64,000 nt of DNA from Acetobacter sp. (lineage in GTDB: Bacteria > Pseudomonadota > Alphaproteobacteria > Acetobacterales > Acetobacteraceae): NCBI RefSeq assembly GCF_022483985.1, contig NZ_JAKVME010000001.1, forward strand, positions 558,001-622,000, in the 5' to 3' direction. Positions 16,469-24,839 of this stretch are shown piece after piece (the stretch's first letter is position 1; each line of letters starts with the position of its first letter). Under the pieces are notes generated by a model. That model had not been told where the DNA came from. It did not search any database and was given only the letters and a program-made list of their open reading frames with translations. The position numbers and the translations under genes are program-made.

Positions 16469-17830
16469 ATGCAAGTTGAGGAAACCGGTAGCGCGGCTGT
16501 TCTGGAACGCGTGCCTACCCATCTGCGGACAACCCGCGTGGATCGGGTTTTCTGGAGCCATTTCTCACCCAACCTTGCGCCTTCCGCATGGGTTATCGGT
16601 GTTCTGGTGGTGGTGCTTGGTTTGCCGGGATGGACCGGTTTCGCAGTTCTGCTGATCGGCAATCTCCTCGGCTCGCTGCCGGTGGCGCTCTGCGCCGTGA
16701 TGGGGCCTGAAACCGGACTTCCCCAGATGGAAGCGTCACGTTTCTCATTCGGCCGGATTGGGAAACGCCTGCCGTCCCTGATCAACTGGGCGAACTGCGT
16801 CGGCTGGGACGCGGTCAACAACGTGCCATCCGCGTTGGCTTTCATTCTGCTGCTGAAAATGGTCGGTCTGGCCGTGCCGTTCTGGCTCGCTCTGGGGATT
16901 CTGGCATTCGCCCAGTTGCTGGCGAGCATGGGTGGCCACGACATTGTGCAGGCAATTGAGAAATATCTCGGCTGGGTCCTGCTGGTTTCGTTTGCGATTG
17001 TCGGTGTGATCGCCGTTTTCCAGTCGTCGGGGCACGGCGCCGTCACGCCGGTCGCTGCGCCGCGTTTTGCCGATATCATGATCGGCATTGGCGCGGTCAG
17101 CAGTTTCAATATGGCATGGGCGGCCTATGCGTCGGATTACACGCGCTACGTGCCGCCCGGTACACCTTCTTCGCGGGTATTTTGGCTGACCTTCGGTGGC
17201 ACATTCCTTTCCTCCTTCGTCATGGAACTGTTCGGCTTGCTGACCGGGGCTGCGATCAGTGACCCGTCTCCGGGATCGCTCATTGCAGCCTTGCAGAACT
17301 GGTCTGGTGTTTTCGCACCCGTTGCTCTGGCTGCCGTGGCGTTTTCCTCCATCGCGATCAATGCCGCGAACGACAATACCGCCGCCTACGCGCTGATTTC
17401 CGGAGGCGTGCATGTCAACCGCATGCTGAGCGCTGTGGTGACGGCGGGCATGGGTTATCTTCTTGCCGTGCTGGGTGAAGGAGCATTCGTGTCTCTCTAC
17501 GAAAATTACCTGCTTCTCGCCCTTTATTGGATCGCGCCGTGGTGCGGGATCGTGCTGGCGGACTGGTATTGCCGTCCGGCTGCGCTGAAACCCTTGCGGA
17601 TGCAGACACTGCACGGCTGGACATCTTCCGCAACACTGTTTGTCGTTGTGACGATTTTGACAATCGGCCTGTTCTCTTCGACGCCAATCTACACCGGGCC
17701 TGTCGCGGCGATGCTTGGGGGGGCGGACGTGGGTTATCTCCTCGGATTCTTCATGGCTGCTCTGGGACAGATCGCGCTGTTGAGTGTGCGTGAGCGGCGC
17801 GTGTCAGTCGCCCGTTTTCAGGATGCCTGA
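16469..17830 (+). CDS. codB: Cytosine permease, NCS1 family
   Basis: 453-residue inner membrane transporter with about twelve hydrophobic helices, expected to import cytosine or a related nucleobase with a cation. NCS1 traits are the loop ETGLPQMEASRFSFG, the kinked helix NWANCVGWDAVNN, the acidic/Tyr segment AAYASDYTRYVPP and NAANDNTAAYAL near the ninth helix. It follows the oxygenase by 26 bases and precedes the cytosine deaminase by 44. The three genes look like one uptake and conversion operon. Confidence 0.9.
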   Translation: MQVEETGSAAVLERVPTHLRTTRVDRVFWSHFSPNLAPSAWVIGVLVVVLGLPGWTGFAVLLIGNLLGSLPVALCAVMGPETGLPQMEASRFSFGRIGKRLPSLINWANCVGWDAVNNVPSALAFILLLKMVGLAVPFWLALGILAFAQLLASMGGHDIVQAIEKYLGWVLLVSFAIVGVIAVFQSSGHGAVTPVAAPRFADIMIGIGAVSSFNMAWAAYASDYTRYVPPGTPSSRVFWLTFGGTFLSSFVMELFGLLTGAAISDPSPGSLIAALQNWSGVFAPVALAAVAFSSIAINAANDNTAAYALISGGVHVNRMLSAVVTAGMGYLLAVLGEGAFVSLYENYLLLALYWIAPWCGIVLADWYCRPAALKPLRMQTLHGWTSSATLFVVVTILTIGLFSSTPIYTGPVAAMLGGADVGYLLGFFMAALGQIALLSVRERRVSVARFQDA

Positions 17831-17874
17831 TACGATGAGAACATTCATGACGACTGCAACGGGTAAACTCTGAC

Positions 17875-19143
17875 ATGATGGACCTGCTTCTCAAAAACGG
17901 CGTTCTGCCCGATGGCAGCCGGGCGGACATCGCCATCGCTGGTGGAAAAATCGCTGCTATTGAAGCGCAGTTTACAGGCGAGGCTATCGAGACGCTGGAT
18001 CTGGAGGGTTATCTTGTCTCTCCGCCTTTCGTGGACAGCCATTTTCATCTTGATACGACACTGACAGCGGGCCTGATCCGTCACAATGCCAGCGGCACCC
18101 TTCTGGAAGGCATTCAGATATGGAAGGAAACAAAACCCCACCTGACGGAAGAGGATATTTACGCCCGTGCCCGCAAGCTGTGCGAGATGACCATCTCGCA
18201 GGGTACGCTCGCCATTCGGTCACACGTTGATATCAGCGACCCTGACCTGAAAGCGGTGCGTGCGCTGGTGCGCCTGCGGGACGATCTGAAACCGTGGATG
18301 ACGATCCAGCTTGTCGCCTTTCCACAGGATGGCTTTTTCCGGATGGCGGGGGCAGCGGACCTGCTGGTCAGGGCGCTCGACATGGGGCTCGATCTGGTCG
18401 GCGGCATCCCCCATTACGAACGCACGACGCTTCAGGGTGGTGAGTCGATCGACGCGCTGTTCCGGCTGGCGGCTGACCGTGGCCTGCCGATAGACATGCA
18501 TTGTGACGAAACGGACGATCCGAATTCGCGTCATGTCGAGACGATGGCGGCCTGCGCGATAACATACGGATTGCAGGGCAGGGTGACAGGCTCCCACCTG
18601 ACCTCGATGCACTCCATGGATAACGCGTATGTCGATAAACTGATCGCGCTGATGGCGGAATCAGGTCTTGCGGCGGTTTCGAACCCCCTGATCAACATGA
18701 CGCTGTCCGGGCGCTACGATACCTACCCCAAACGCAGGGGACTGACACGCGTTCCCGAACTGCTGCGTGCAGGCGTGCCGGTCGGGTTCGGTCATGACTG
18801 TGTGATGGACCCGTGGTACCGCCTCGGCAGTCACGACATGCTGGACGTGGCGTCCATGGGACTGCACGCCGCGCAGATGACCAGCGAGAGCGAGATGGCG
18901 GCCTGTTTCAGCAGCGTCACCGATATGGCGGCGGGTATTCTCGGACTGGACTCTTACGGGTTGAAGGTCGGCAATCCGGCTGATCTCGTTGTTCTACAGG
19001 CCTGCTCGGTGTTCGATGCGCTGCGGCTGCGCCCCTGTCGTCTCTATGTGCTGAGAAACGGCCGGATCATTTCACGGACAGCACCGCGTCTCAGCCAGTT
19101 GAAGCTATCCGAGGACCGGACGGTCGATCTGGCGCGCATCTGA
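17875..19143 (+). CDS. codA: Cytosine deaminase-type amidohydrolase
   Basis: 422-residue metal-dependent deaminase that converts cytosine (or a close analogue) to uracil. From memory it matches E. coli CodA throughout: metal and catalytic residues His56 and His58 (DSHFHLD), Gln151 (VAFPQDG), His209 and Glu212 (HCDE), His241 (SHLTSMHS) and Asp308 (GHDCVMDPWY). The residue after that Asp is Cys309, where E. coli has Asp314, a substrate-pocket position known to affect specificity. Together with the permease the role in cytosine salvage is likely, but the pocket difference leaves room for another aminopyrimidine or purine. Confidence 0.9.
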   Translation: MMDLLLKNGVLPDGSRADIAIAGGKIAAIEAQFTGEAIETLDLEGYLVSPPFVDSHFHLDTTLTAGLIRHNASGTLLEGIQIWKETKPHLTEEDIYARARKLCEMTISQGTLAIRSHVDISDPDLKAVRALVRLRDDLKPWMTIQLVAFPQDGFFRMAGAADLLVRALDMGLDLVGGIPHYERTTLQGGESIDALFRLAADRGLPIDMHCDETDDPNSRHVETMAACAITYGLQGRVTGSHLTSMHSMDNAYVDKLIALMAESGLAAVSNPLINMTLSGRYDTYPKRRGLTRVPELLRAGVPVGFGHDCVMDPWYRLGSHDMLDVASMGLHAAQMTSESEMAACFSSVTDMAAGILGLDSYGLKVGNPADLVVLQACSVFDALRLRPCRLYVLRNGRIISRTAPRLSQLKLSEDRTVDLARI

Positions 19144-19222
19144 CACGGAGGATGGAGTGAACACCGCTCCATCCTTCGATACGGACCATCTTCCGGACAA
19201 TCCGAAAAAAGCTGACGTTTTC

Positions 19223-19891
19223 TCAGAAATCCAGATTGGCGTAGTAGTCCGGCGGGTTCATGCCGGGCACCCGGTCGTTCAGCAGTGGACGGAAGCACGG
19301 GCGGGACTTGACGCGCGCATACCACTCACGGGCTGCAGGCTGCTTGCTCCAGTCGATATCACCGATGAAGTCGAGGCAGGAGACATGCGCGGCGGCAGCG
19401 AAGTCAGCCAGAGACAGCGTTCCACCCGCGAGCCAGGTCCGCGCCTCGGCGAGTTGGCCGATATAGTCCAGATGCGGACGAATATTGGCATATCCTTCCC
19501 GCAGGGCGGTGCCGTCCGGGTTGCCCCGTCCGCTCAGGCGTTTGAATACTTTCTCGCCAAGCAGCTTGCGGGTCACGTCACGGGCGAAAACCGTGTCGAA
19601 CCACGCGACCAGACGACGCACCTCAACGCGTTCGGCGAGGGTCCGTCCAAGAAGGCACGGGTCTGGGTAGGCTTCTTCCAGATATTCGCAGATCACCGAT
19701 GAATCCGGAACCACGAGCCCGTTGTCCTCCACCAGAACCGGCACTTCCTGCGCTGGATTCAGGCGGGCGAATTCAGGACGGTTCTCCCAGACGCGCTCTG
19801 TCAGCGGCTCGAACGGAAGACGTTTTTCACCCAGTGTCAGCCGGACTTTGCGGCAATAGGGTGACAGGGGAAAATGATGAAGGATTCGCAT
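19223..19891 (-). CDS. Glutathione S-transferase family protein
   Basis: 222-residue cytosolic GST. The thioredoxin-like N-terminal domain opens HHFPLSPYCRKVRLTLGEK, with the Ser/Cys region that binds glutathione, the cis-Pro segment AQEVPVLVEDNG and the Ser motif PDSSVICEYLEE. The all-helical C-terminal domain has SLADFAAAAHVSCLDF. Class and substrate are not clear. It stands alone between codA (convergent) and minC (divergent). Confidence 0.92.
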   Translation of the reverse strand: MRILHHFPLSPYCRKVRLTLGEKRLPFEPLTERVWENRPEFARLNPAQEVPVLVEDNGLVVPDSSVICEYLEEAYPDPCLLGRTLAERVEVRRLVAWFDTVFARDVTRKLLGEKVFKRLSGRGNPDGTALREGYANIRPHLDYIGQLAEARTWLAGGTLSLADFAAAAHVSCLDFIGDIDWSKQPAAREWYARVKSRPCFRPLLNDRVPGMNPPDYYANLDF

Positions 19892-20104
19892 GTGCCCGCT
19901 TTAGGCGATCCTCACGCAACGCGCCAGTAGGCGCGTGCGGGTGGCTTGCGTGCGCGTATCCGTAACCGATGGGAAGGACTGTGGACAGAGGAGGTCCGGT
20001 CTCGACGGCTGATTGGCGAGGTGTTACCACCGGACTTACGGTTATCAACTGGCCGCACGATGGCGTGCCGGACAATTTTTCAGAGCAGGAACGAGCCCCA
20101 GATC

Positions 20105-20821
20105 GTGACGTCATCTACAGCTTCCGCCGATCCAGCAAGCCTGCCGCGCATCAGGGCCGGTGGACGTTCCTTCCTTGCGCTGGTGCTGACGCCCGAAGCT
20201 CCGCTCGATATCTGGCTTGTCGCTCTGGACCATCAGATCGGTCGCTCCGCCGGTTTTTTCGCTGGTAAGCCGATTATCCTCGATCTCACGCTTGTTCCGC
20301 TGGACACGCCGGGTCTTGCCGACCTGTTGCCCTCGCTTGAGGAGCGCAGCATCCGCGTTATCGGGATTGAGGGCGCGGATCGGGATGAAGAGGTTTTCTC
20401 GGGCTGGAACTGGCCTGAGGGGCTGAGTGGCGGGCGTTCGACAGCCGAAGAAGACATTCCTGCCGATTCCGTCGATGAACCTGAGCCCGCGCCCGGCGCA
20501 CTGATTGTGGAAGATCCCGTGCGTTCCGGGCAGCATATTGTCTGGGCGGAAGGTGATGTGATCATTCTCGGCTCGGTCGCATCGGGCGCTGAAGTCTCCG
20601 CCGGCGGCTCGATCCATGTCTATGGAGCGCTCAGGGGACGCGCCATTGCAGGGATGGTGGGTCGTCCGGAAGCCCGGATATTCGCCCGGGTGATGGAGCC
20701 TGAACTGCTGGCCATTGACGGCTTCTATGCGATTGCCGAAGAAATGTCGCAGGATCTGATCGGAAAACCATCGCAGGCCGTACTCGTTGACGAAGTGCTT
20801 ACTCTTAAGCCTCTAACGTAA
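20105..20821 (+). CDS. minC: Septum site-determining protein MinC
   Basis: Inhibitor of FtsZ ring formation; works with MinD at the membrane. The C-terminal beta-helix domain is clear (VEDPVRSGQHIVWAEGDV, VASGAEVSAGGSIHVYG, LRGRAIAGM), and the N-terminal domain starts RAGGRSFLALVL. The start is uncertain: I use the GTG at 20105 (MTSSTASADPASLPRI), giving 238 residues, close to the usual length; an ATG at 20060 and a long open frame from 19946 are alternatives. The variable linker is acidic (ADSVDEPEPAPG). minD follows after 112 bases. Confidence 0.88.
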   Translation: MTSSTASADPASLPRIRAGGRSFLALVLTPEAPLDIWLVALDHQIGRSAGFFAGKPIILDLTLVPLDTPGLADLLPSLEERSIRVIGIEGADRDEEVFSGWNWPEGLSGGRSTAEEDIPADSVDEPEPAPGALIVEDPVRSGQHIVWAEGDVIILGSVASGAEVSAGGSIHVYGALRGRAIAGMVGRPEARIFARVMEPELLAIDGFYAIAEEMSQDLIGKPSQAVLVDEVLTLKPLT

Positions 20822-20933
20822 GGCGTATTTCGTCATAATATTAATTTCCGGGCCTGGCCCTGATTTGGACACACATTCGACCCATTTGATGCAATGATTA
20901 ACGGGTCGATATAGAAACAAGGACGAACAATTT

Positions 20934-21749
20934 ATGGCGCAGGTTCTCGTCGTCACATCCGGCAAGGGCGGCGTCGGTAAGACCACCACCACCGCAGCTC
21001 TGGGCGCGGCGCTTGCCAAGACAGGCAAGTCCGTTGTCGTGGTCGATTTCGACGTTGGCCTGCGGAACCTCGATCTGGTGATGGGCGCCGAGCGTCGGGT
21101 CGTTTTCGATCTGGTCAATGTCATTCAGGGCGATGCGAAGCTGAATCAGGCTCTGATCAAGGACAAGCGTCTTGATACGCTCTCGCTGCTTCCGGCGTCC
21201 CAGACCCGTGACAAGGATGCCCTGACGGAAGAAGGCGTGGCGAAGGTCATGGCCGAACTGAAAGAGAAATTTGACTGGATCGTCTGTGACAGTCCGGCCG
21301 GTATCGAGCGCGGCGCCCAGTTGGCCATGGCGCACGCCGATCAGGCTGTGATCGTCACGAACCCTGAAGTATCTTCCGTGCGTGATAGTGACCGTATCAT
21401 CGGCATGCTGGACAGCACGACGGAGAAGGCGAAGGCGGGCGAGAAGATGCCCAAGCATCTCCTGCTGACCCGTTACGATCCGGCCCGCGCCGCCCGTGGC
21501 GAGATGCTGAGCGTCGATGATGTCCTCGACATTCTCTCAATCCCGCTGATCGGCATCATTCCGGAAAGTCAGGATGTCCTGCGCTCGTCCAACCTCGGCG
21601 CGCCTGTCACTCTGGCGGCTCCCGAGAGCGCGCCGGCACGGGCTTATTTTGAGGCTGTTCGCCGTCTGGCCGGTGAGAAAGTCGACGTCACCGTCCCAAC
21701 CGAGAAGAAGGGCCTGTTTGACTGGCTCTTCAAGCGGGGTGCTGCATGA
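20934..21749 (+). CDS. minD: Septum site-determining ATPase MinD
   Basis: ParA-type ATPase that recruits MinC to the membrane and oscillates with MinE. The deviant Walker A motif GKGGVGKTT (residues 10-18), [10 protein letters not shown] and [10 protein letters not shown] are canonical. The C-terminal amphipathic membrane helix is present ([11 protein letters not shown]). Length 271 is normal. Its stop overlaps the minE start by four bases (ATGA). An AT-richer 112-base gap before it may carry a separate promoter. Confidence 0.97.
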   Translation: MAQVLVVTSGKGGVGKTTTTAALGAALAKTGKSVVVVDFDVGLRNLDLVMGAERRVVFDLVNVIQGDAKLNQALIKDKRLDTLSLLPASQTRDKDALTEEGVAKVMAELKEKFDWIVCDSPAGIERGAQLAMAHADQAVIVTNPEVSSVRDSDRIIGMLDSTTEKAKAGEKMPKHLLLTRYDPARAARGEMLSVDDVLDILSIPLIGIIPESQDVLRSSNLGAPVTLAAPESAPARAYFEAVRRLAGEKVDVTVPTEKKGLFDWLFKRGAA

Positions 21750-22042
21750 GCTTTCTCACAAACCTGTTCAATCGCAAATCGTCTGCGCCTGTTGCGCGGG
21801 ATCGTTTGCAGATTCTGCTGGCGCATGAACGCGCCAGTCTTGGTGAAGGCAAATCCGATCTTCTGGTTCAGTTGCAGAAAGAAATCATGGAAGTGATCAG
21901 TCGGCATGTCGCCGTTGATCAGGACAAGGTTCAGGTCAAGCTGGATCGTGGTTCAGGCTGTTCCATGCTGGAAATCGACATCGAGGTTCCAGGCATCGAG
22001 CAGAACGGTAAGGAAAAGAAAGACGACGCACATCCTGTATGA
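21746..22042 (+). CDS. minE: Cell division topological specificity factor MinE
   Basis: 98-residue activator of MinD ATPase that confines septation to mid-cell. It has the N-terminal membrane-targeting segment ([10 protein letters not shown]), the anti-MinCD helix ([16 protein letters not shown]) and the C-terminal dimer domain with [10 protein letters not shown] Lys/Asp-rich tail follows. It is translationally coupled to minD and ends the operon before a strong terminator. Confidence 0.96.
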   Translation: MSFLTNLFNRKSSAPVARDRLQILLAHERASLGEGKSDLLVQLQKEIMEVISRHVAVDQDKVQVKLDRGSGCSMLEIDIEVPGIEQNGKEKKDDAHPV

Positions 22043-22067
22043 ATCCGGTCTTTTCCGACTGAATTTG

Positions 22068-22104
22068 AAAATGGCGCTCCAGTTCACCCGGAGCGCCATT
22101 TTTC
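22068..22104 (+). terminator. Rho-independent terminator of minCDE
   Basis: AATGGCGCTCC (22070-22080) pairs perfectly with GGAGCGCCATT (22090-22100) around a nine-base loop, followed by a T run at 22099-22103. Confidence 0.9.
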
Positions 22105-22235
22105 GTTTTGAATTGAAGTGACAAGGAATGCCTGTCTGACATGGCGTTCGGTCTGACCGGAAAGGTGGAGTTCTTGCTCGCTCACTGGCAGACGGGGTTT
22201 TATCGGGGGAGCGGACTGGCGGCAGGCCGAAATCA

Positions 22236-22335
22236 GAGCGGTATCCGTTCAGTTGGATCGCGGATGCCGCTCTAATTCAGTGTTTGTCGCGCAACATCCG
22301 ACCAGACGATTCCGCCTGATCGGATGTTGCTCTAG
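22236..22335 (-). repeat. Double-hairpin intergenic repeat, copy A
   Basis: About 100 bases on the minus strand, nearly the same as copy B at 33595-33698: the first 41 bases differ at about five positions and the later block TTAGAGYGGCATCCG-GATCCA is shared. It forms two hairpins. The first pairs GCAACATCCGA (22320-22330 read in reverse) with TCGGATGTTGC and continues inward with wobble pairs; the second pairs GAGCGGCATCCG with CGGATACCGCTC. It contains no gene and lies between the minE terminator and the phospholipase gene end. Confidence 0.85.
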
Positions 22336-22352
22336 CCTGCCGCCTGCTTCAT

Positions 22353-24515
22353 TCAGCCGCCGAAGGGACGGAATGGACGCCGCGGACGGTGGGGGCGATA
22401 GTCATTCTCGTTCATGCGGAAATCCGGCACGCCACCCATCAGCGGGTCGGTGATGCTGTCACAACCGTTTTCCAGATGCCCTGCAAGCTGAACCTTGAAG
22501 CTGGAGTCACCTTCAACTTCAATCGTCAGGTCGTACCAGCCGCCGGTCTCTCTGGTCATGACCGTCAGCACATGGGAGTCCATGGGCTCAAGCACATGAC
22601 GCCCACGCAGGACTTCGCCTGAGTAGCCATCCGTGATGCGGAGACGGGCGCTTGTGTGAGCATGATTGACCAGATCAACCAGCAGGACGTTTTCAAAGCG
22701 CTCAGAGCGGCTGTTGACGCCGACCTGCGCGAACGATCCTCCACGCAAGGTGCCCTGAAAGAGACGATAGAAACCATTGGGGCCATGCACTGACAGATCA
22801 TAGGTTCTGTCGGTGTCAGACGCGGACCATGTGTCGCTCAGGCGCTTGTGGTCTTCGACTGTGTAGAAGCGGGCCATGTTGGTCGCTTTGGCGTCGCGAA
22901 TATGGAAAGCAACGCCAGCGTCACCAGTATTGTGGAAACCGAGCACCATTTTCCCGGCGCTTGCGTGCGGGGTGGAGTGGATGTGCAGATCATAGGGCAG
23001 CGCTCTTGCCCGACGTATTCCCTTTTCCTGAACGGGAACGCTCTGGTTTGTGGGCACGGTCGGTACGTAGCTGTCATGTCTCTTGGCGTCGGCCGGCGCG
23101 AAGCTGGTCGTCGAAGGGAGGGGAGCAACATGTGTGTTCGGATTTTCGAAGTCGAAAGCCGATGTCAGGTCACCGGAGACCACACGACGCCAGGGCGAGA
23201 TATTGGTTTCGATCAGGCCCGGATAGTGCGGCGCGAAACGGGCTTCGAGGAAGCGGATGAGCGAGGTGTGGTCAAACATTTCCGAGTTGACCCAGCCGCC
23301 GCGGCTCCATGGGGAGACGACCAGCATCGGCACGCGCGGTCCGAAACCATAGGGACCGGCGACATAGCTGGAAGAGCCCGGGTAGATCTCGTTTTCAATG
23401 GAAACCGTCGAACTGCCCTGTGTCGTGGACGGCGGCGGTGAGGGAGGAACGATATGGTCGAAAAAGCCGTCATTTTCATCGAACATGATGAACAGGGCGG
23501 TCTTGCTCCAGACATCCGGGTTGTCCGTGAGAATGTCGAGAACCTGCGAGATGTACCATGCGCCGTAATTTGAAGGCCAGTTCGGATGTTCCGAATAGGC
23601 TTCAGGTGCGACGATCCATGAAACCTGCGGCAGCGTTCCGGCTTTGACGTCGGCCTTGAAAATATCGAACAGCGTGCCGGACACGGCGGTATTGGTGCCG
23701 GTGCGGGCTTTCTGCGCCAGTGGCGAGGAATCGGCGGCGTTCTGATACTGGTGGAAATACAGGAGCGATGTGTCGCCGTAATTTCCGATATAGGGGTTGC
23801 TCGTCCAGCCCCATGACCCGGCAGCGGTCAGGCCCGTGCCGATGTCCTGATAGACTTTCCATGAAACGCCAGCGGCTTCGAGACGCTCGGGGTAGGTTGA
23901 CCAGCCGTAACCGGCCTCGGCATTGCTGACCACGGGACCGCCGCCTGTGCCGTCGTTTCCGACATAACCTGTCCACATATAATAGCGGTTGGGGTCTGTC
24001 GCGCCCATGATCGAGCAGTGATAGGAATCACAGATCGTAAAGGCGTCCGCCAGAGCGTAATGGAACGGCACGTCTGCCCGCACGAGATGCGACATGCAGG
24101 TTGTGGTCTTGGCGGCGATCCAGTCGTCCCAGTTGCCGTTGTTCCAGGCTTCGTGGGTGGTGGCCCAGTCATGGGGCAGATCGGCGAGGAACTGCATGCC
24201 CATATCGGGTGCGTCAGGATGGAACGGCATCACCTTGTCCGTGCCGTTCGGCTGGCTCCAGACCGTGTTGCCGGATGGAAGGCGTACGGCGCGCGGGTCG
24301 TTGTAGCCCCGGACGCCCTGAAGCATACCGAAATAATGATCGAACGAACGGTTTTCCTGCATGAGGAAAATGACATGTTCGATATCGTCAATGGAACGGG
24401 TGCGCGTGTTGGCTGGCATTGCAACGGCCTTGCCGATGCTCTGTTGCAGCGTTGCCGCCATGGCGCTGGATGTCAAAAGCTTGAGAAAATTACGGCGATC
24501 GGTCTCGGTCATCAC
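22353..24515 (-). CDS. Phosphocholine-type phospholipase C, Tat-exported
   Basis: 720-residue phosphoesterase of the phosphocholine-preferring phospholipase C/acid phosphatase family, which splits head groups from phospholipids outside the cytoplasm. The N-terminus TETDRRNFLKLL is a Tat signal, and the catalytic domain opens with HVIFLMQENRSFDHYFG. Further family motifs are GATDPNRYYMWTG, FIMFDENDGFFDHI and FGPRVPMLVVSPWSRGG. Two C-terminal beta domains follow, and the protein ends in a basic Pro/Arg tail (RPHRPRRPFRP). It may serve phosphate or choline acquisition; no regulator is adjacent. The start is ATG at 24515 or the next codon. Confidence 0.92.
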   Translation of the reverse strand: MMTETDRRNFLKLLTSSAMAATLQQSIGKAVAMPANTRTRSIDDIEHVIFLMQENRSFDHYFGMLQGVRGYNDPRAVRLPSGNTVWSQPNGTDKVMPFHPDAPDMGMQFLADLPHDWATTHEAWNNGNWDDWIAAKTTTCMSHLVRADVPFHYALADAFTICDSYHCSIMGATDPNRYYMWTGYVGNDGTGGGPVVSNAEAGYGWSTYPERLEAAGVSWKVYQDIGTGLTAAGSWGWTSNPYIGNYGDTSLLYFHQYQNAADSSPLAQKARTGTNTAVSGTLFDIFKADVKAGTLPQVSWIVAPEAYSEHPNWPSNYGAWYISQVLDILTDNPDVWSKTALFIMFDENDGFFDHIVPPSPPPSTTQGSSTVSIENEIYPGSSSYVAGPYGFGPRVPMLVVSPWSRGGWVNSEMFDHTSLIRFLEARFAPHYPGLIETNISPWRRVVSGDLTSAFDFENPNTHVAPLPSTTSFAPADAKRHDSYVPTVPTNQSVPVQEKGIRRARALPYDLHIHSTPHASAGKMVLGFHNTGDAGVAFHIRDAKATNMARFYTVEDHKRLSDTWSASDTDRTYDLSVHGPNGFYRLFQGTLRGGSFAQVGVNSRSERFENVLLVDLVNHAHTSARLRITDGYSGEVLRGRHVLEPMDSHVLTVMTRETGGWYDLTIEVEGDSSFKVQLAGHLENGCDSITDPLMGGVPDFRMNENDYRPHRPRRPFRPFGG

Positions 24516-24582
24516 TTTGCTCTCGTGACTTGTGTGGACTCACGATTGCGCTGATAGCCTTGATGGGGAGAGCGTAGGTGAC

Positions 24583-24605
24583 AGTATAATTAACGTGCTG
24601 TTAAT
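24583..24605 (-). promoter_or_regulatory. Probable promoter with dyad for the phospholipase gene
   Basis: On the minus strand a TATACT -10 element (complement of 24583-24588) lies 68 bases before the ATG. Touching it upstream is a dyad, ATTAAC (24589-24594) and GTTAAT (24600-24605) around five bases, in the spacer. No good -35 is visible, which would fit an activator- or repressor-dependent promoter. Confidence 0.35.
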
Positions 24606-24791
24606 GTTTTGATACGGAACAGACATTTAAGTATATAAAAATAGATTCTGATTATTAATTATAAAATCTGTATTGTTTAAGAAAGTATTGGGGAGTTTTC
24701 GAACTTCGTTTTCCGGGGTGCAAGACTGTAGCTGGTGACAGTCAGGACCATCCTGAAAACATACTCACAAGGGTCGCTTCACGACGAAGCG

Positions 24792-24830
24792 ATGGTCCGG
24801 CGAGAGAGATTGCCTCGCTCGCCGGACCAT
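24792..24830 (-). terminator. Long perfect hairpin after mqo
   Basis: ATGGTCCGGCGAG (24792-24804) and CTCGCCGGACCAT (24818-24830) are perfect complements of 13 bases. Read from mqo a second hairpin follows (CGCTTC-GTCGT-GAAGCG). There is no T run, so it may protect the mRNA end or work with another factor. Confidence 0.55.
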
Positions 24831-24839
24831 TCAGACCAC

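Noticed and set aside
22291..22330. Ordinary terminator for the phospholipase gene
   Set aside because: The stem could stop transcription, but the matching copy at 33.6 kb and the second hairpin show it belongs to a dispersed element; no T run follows.
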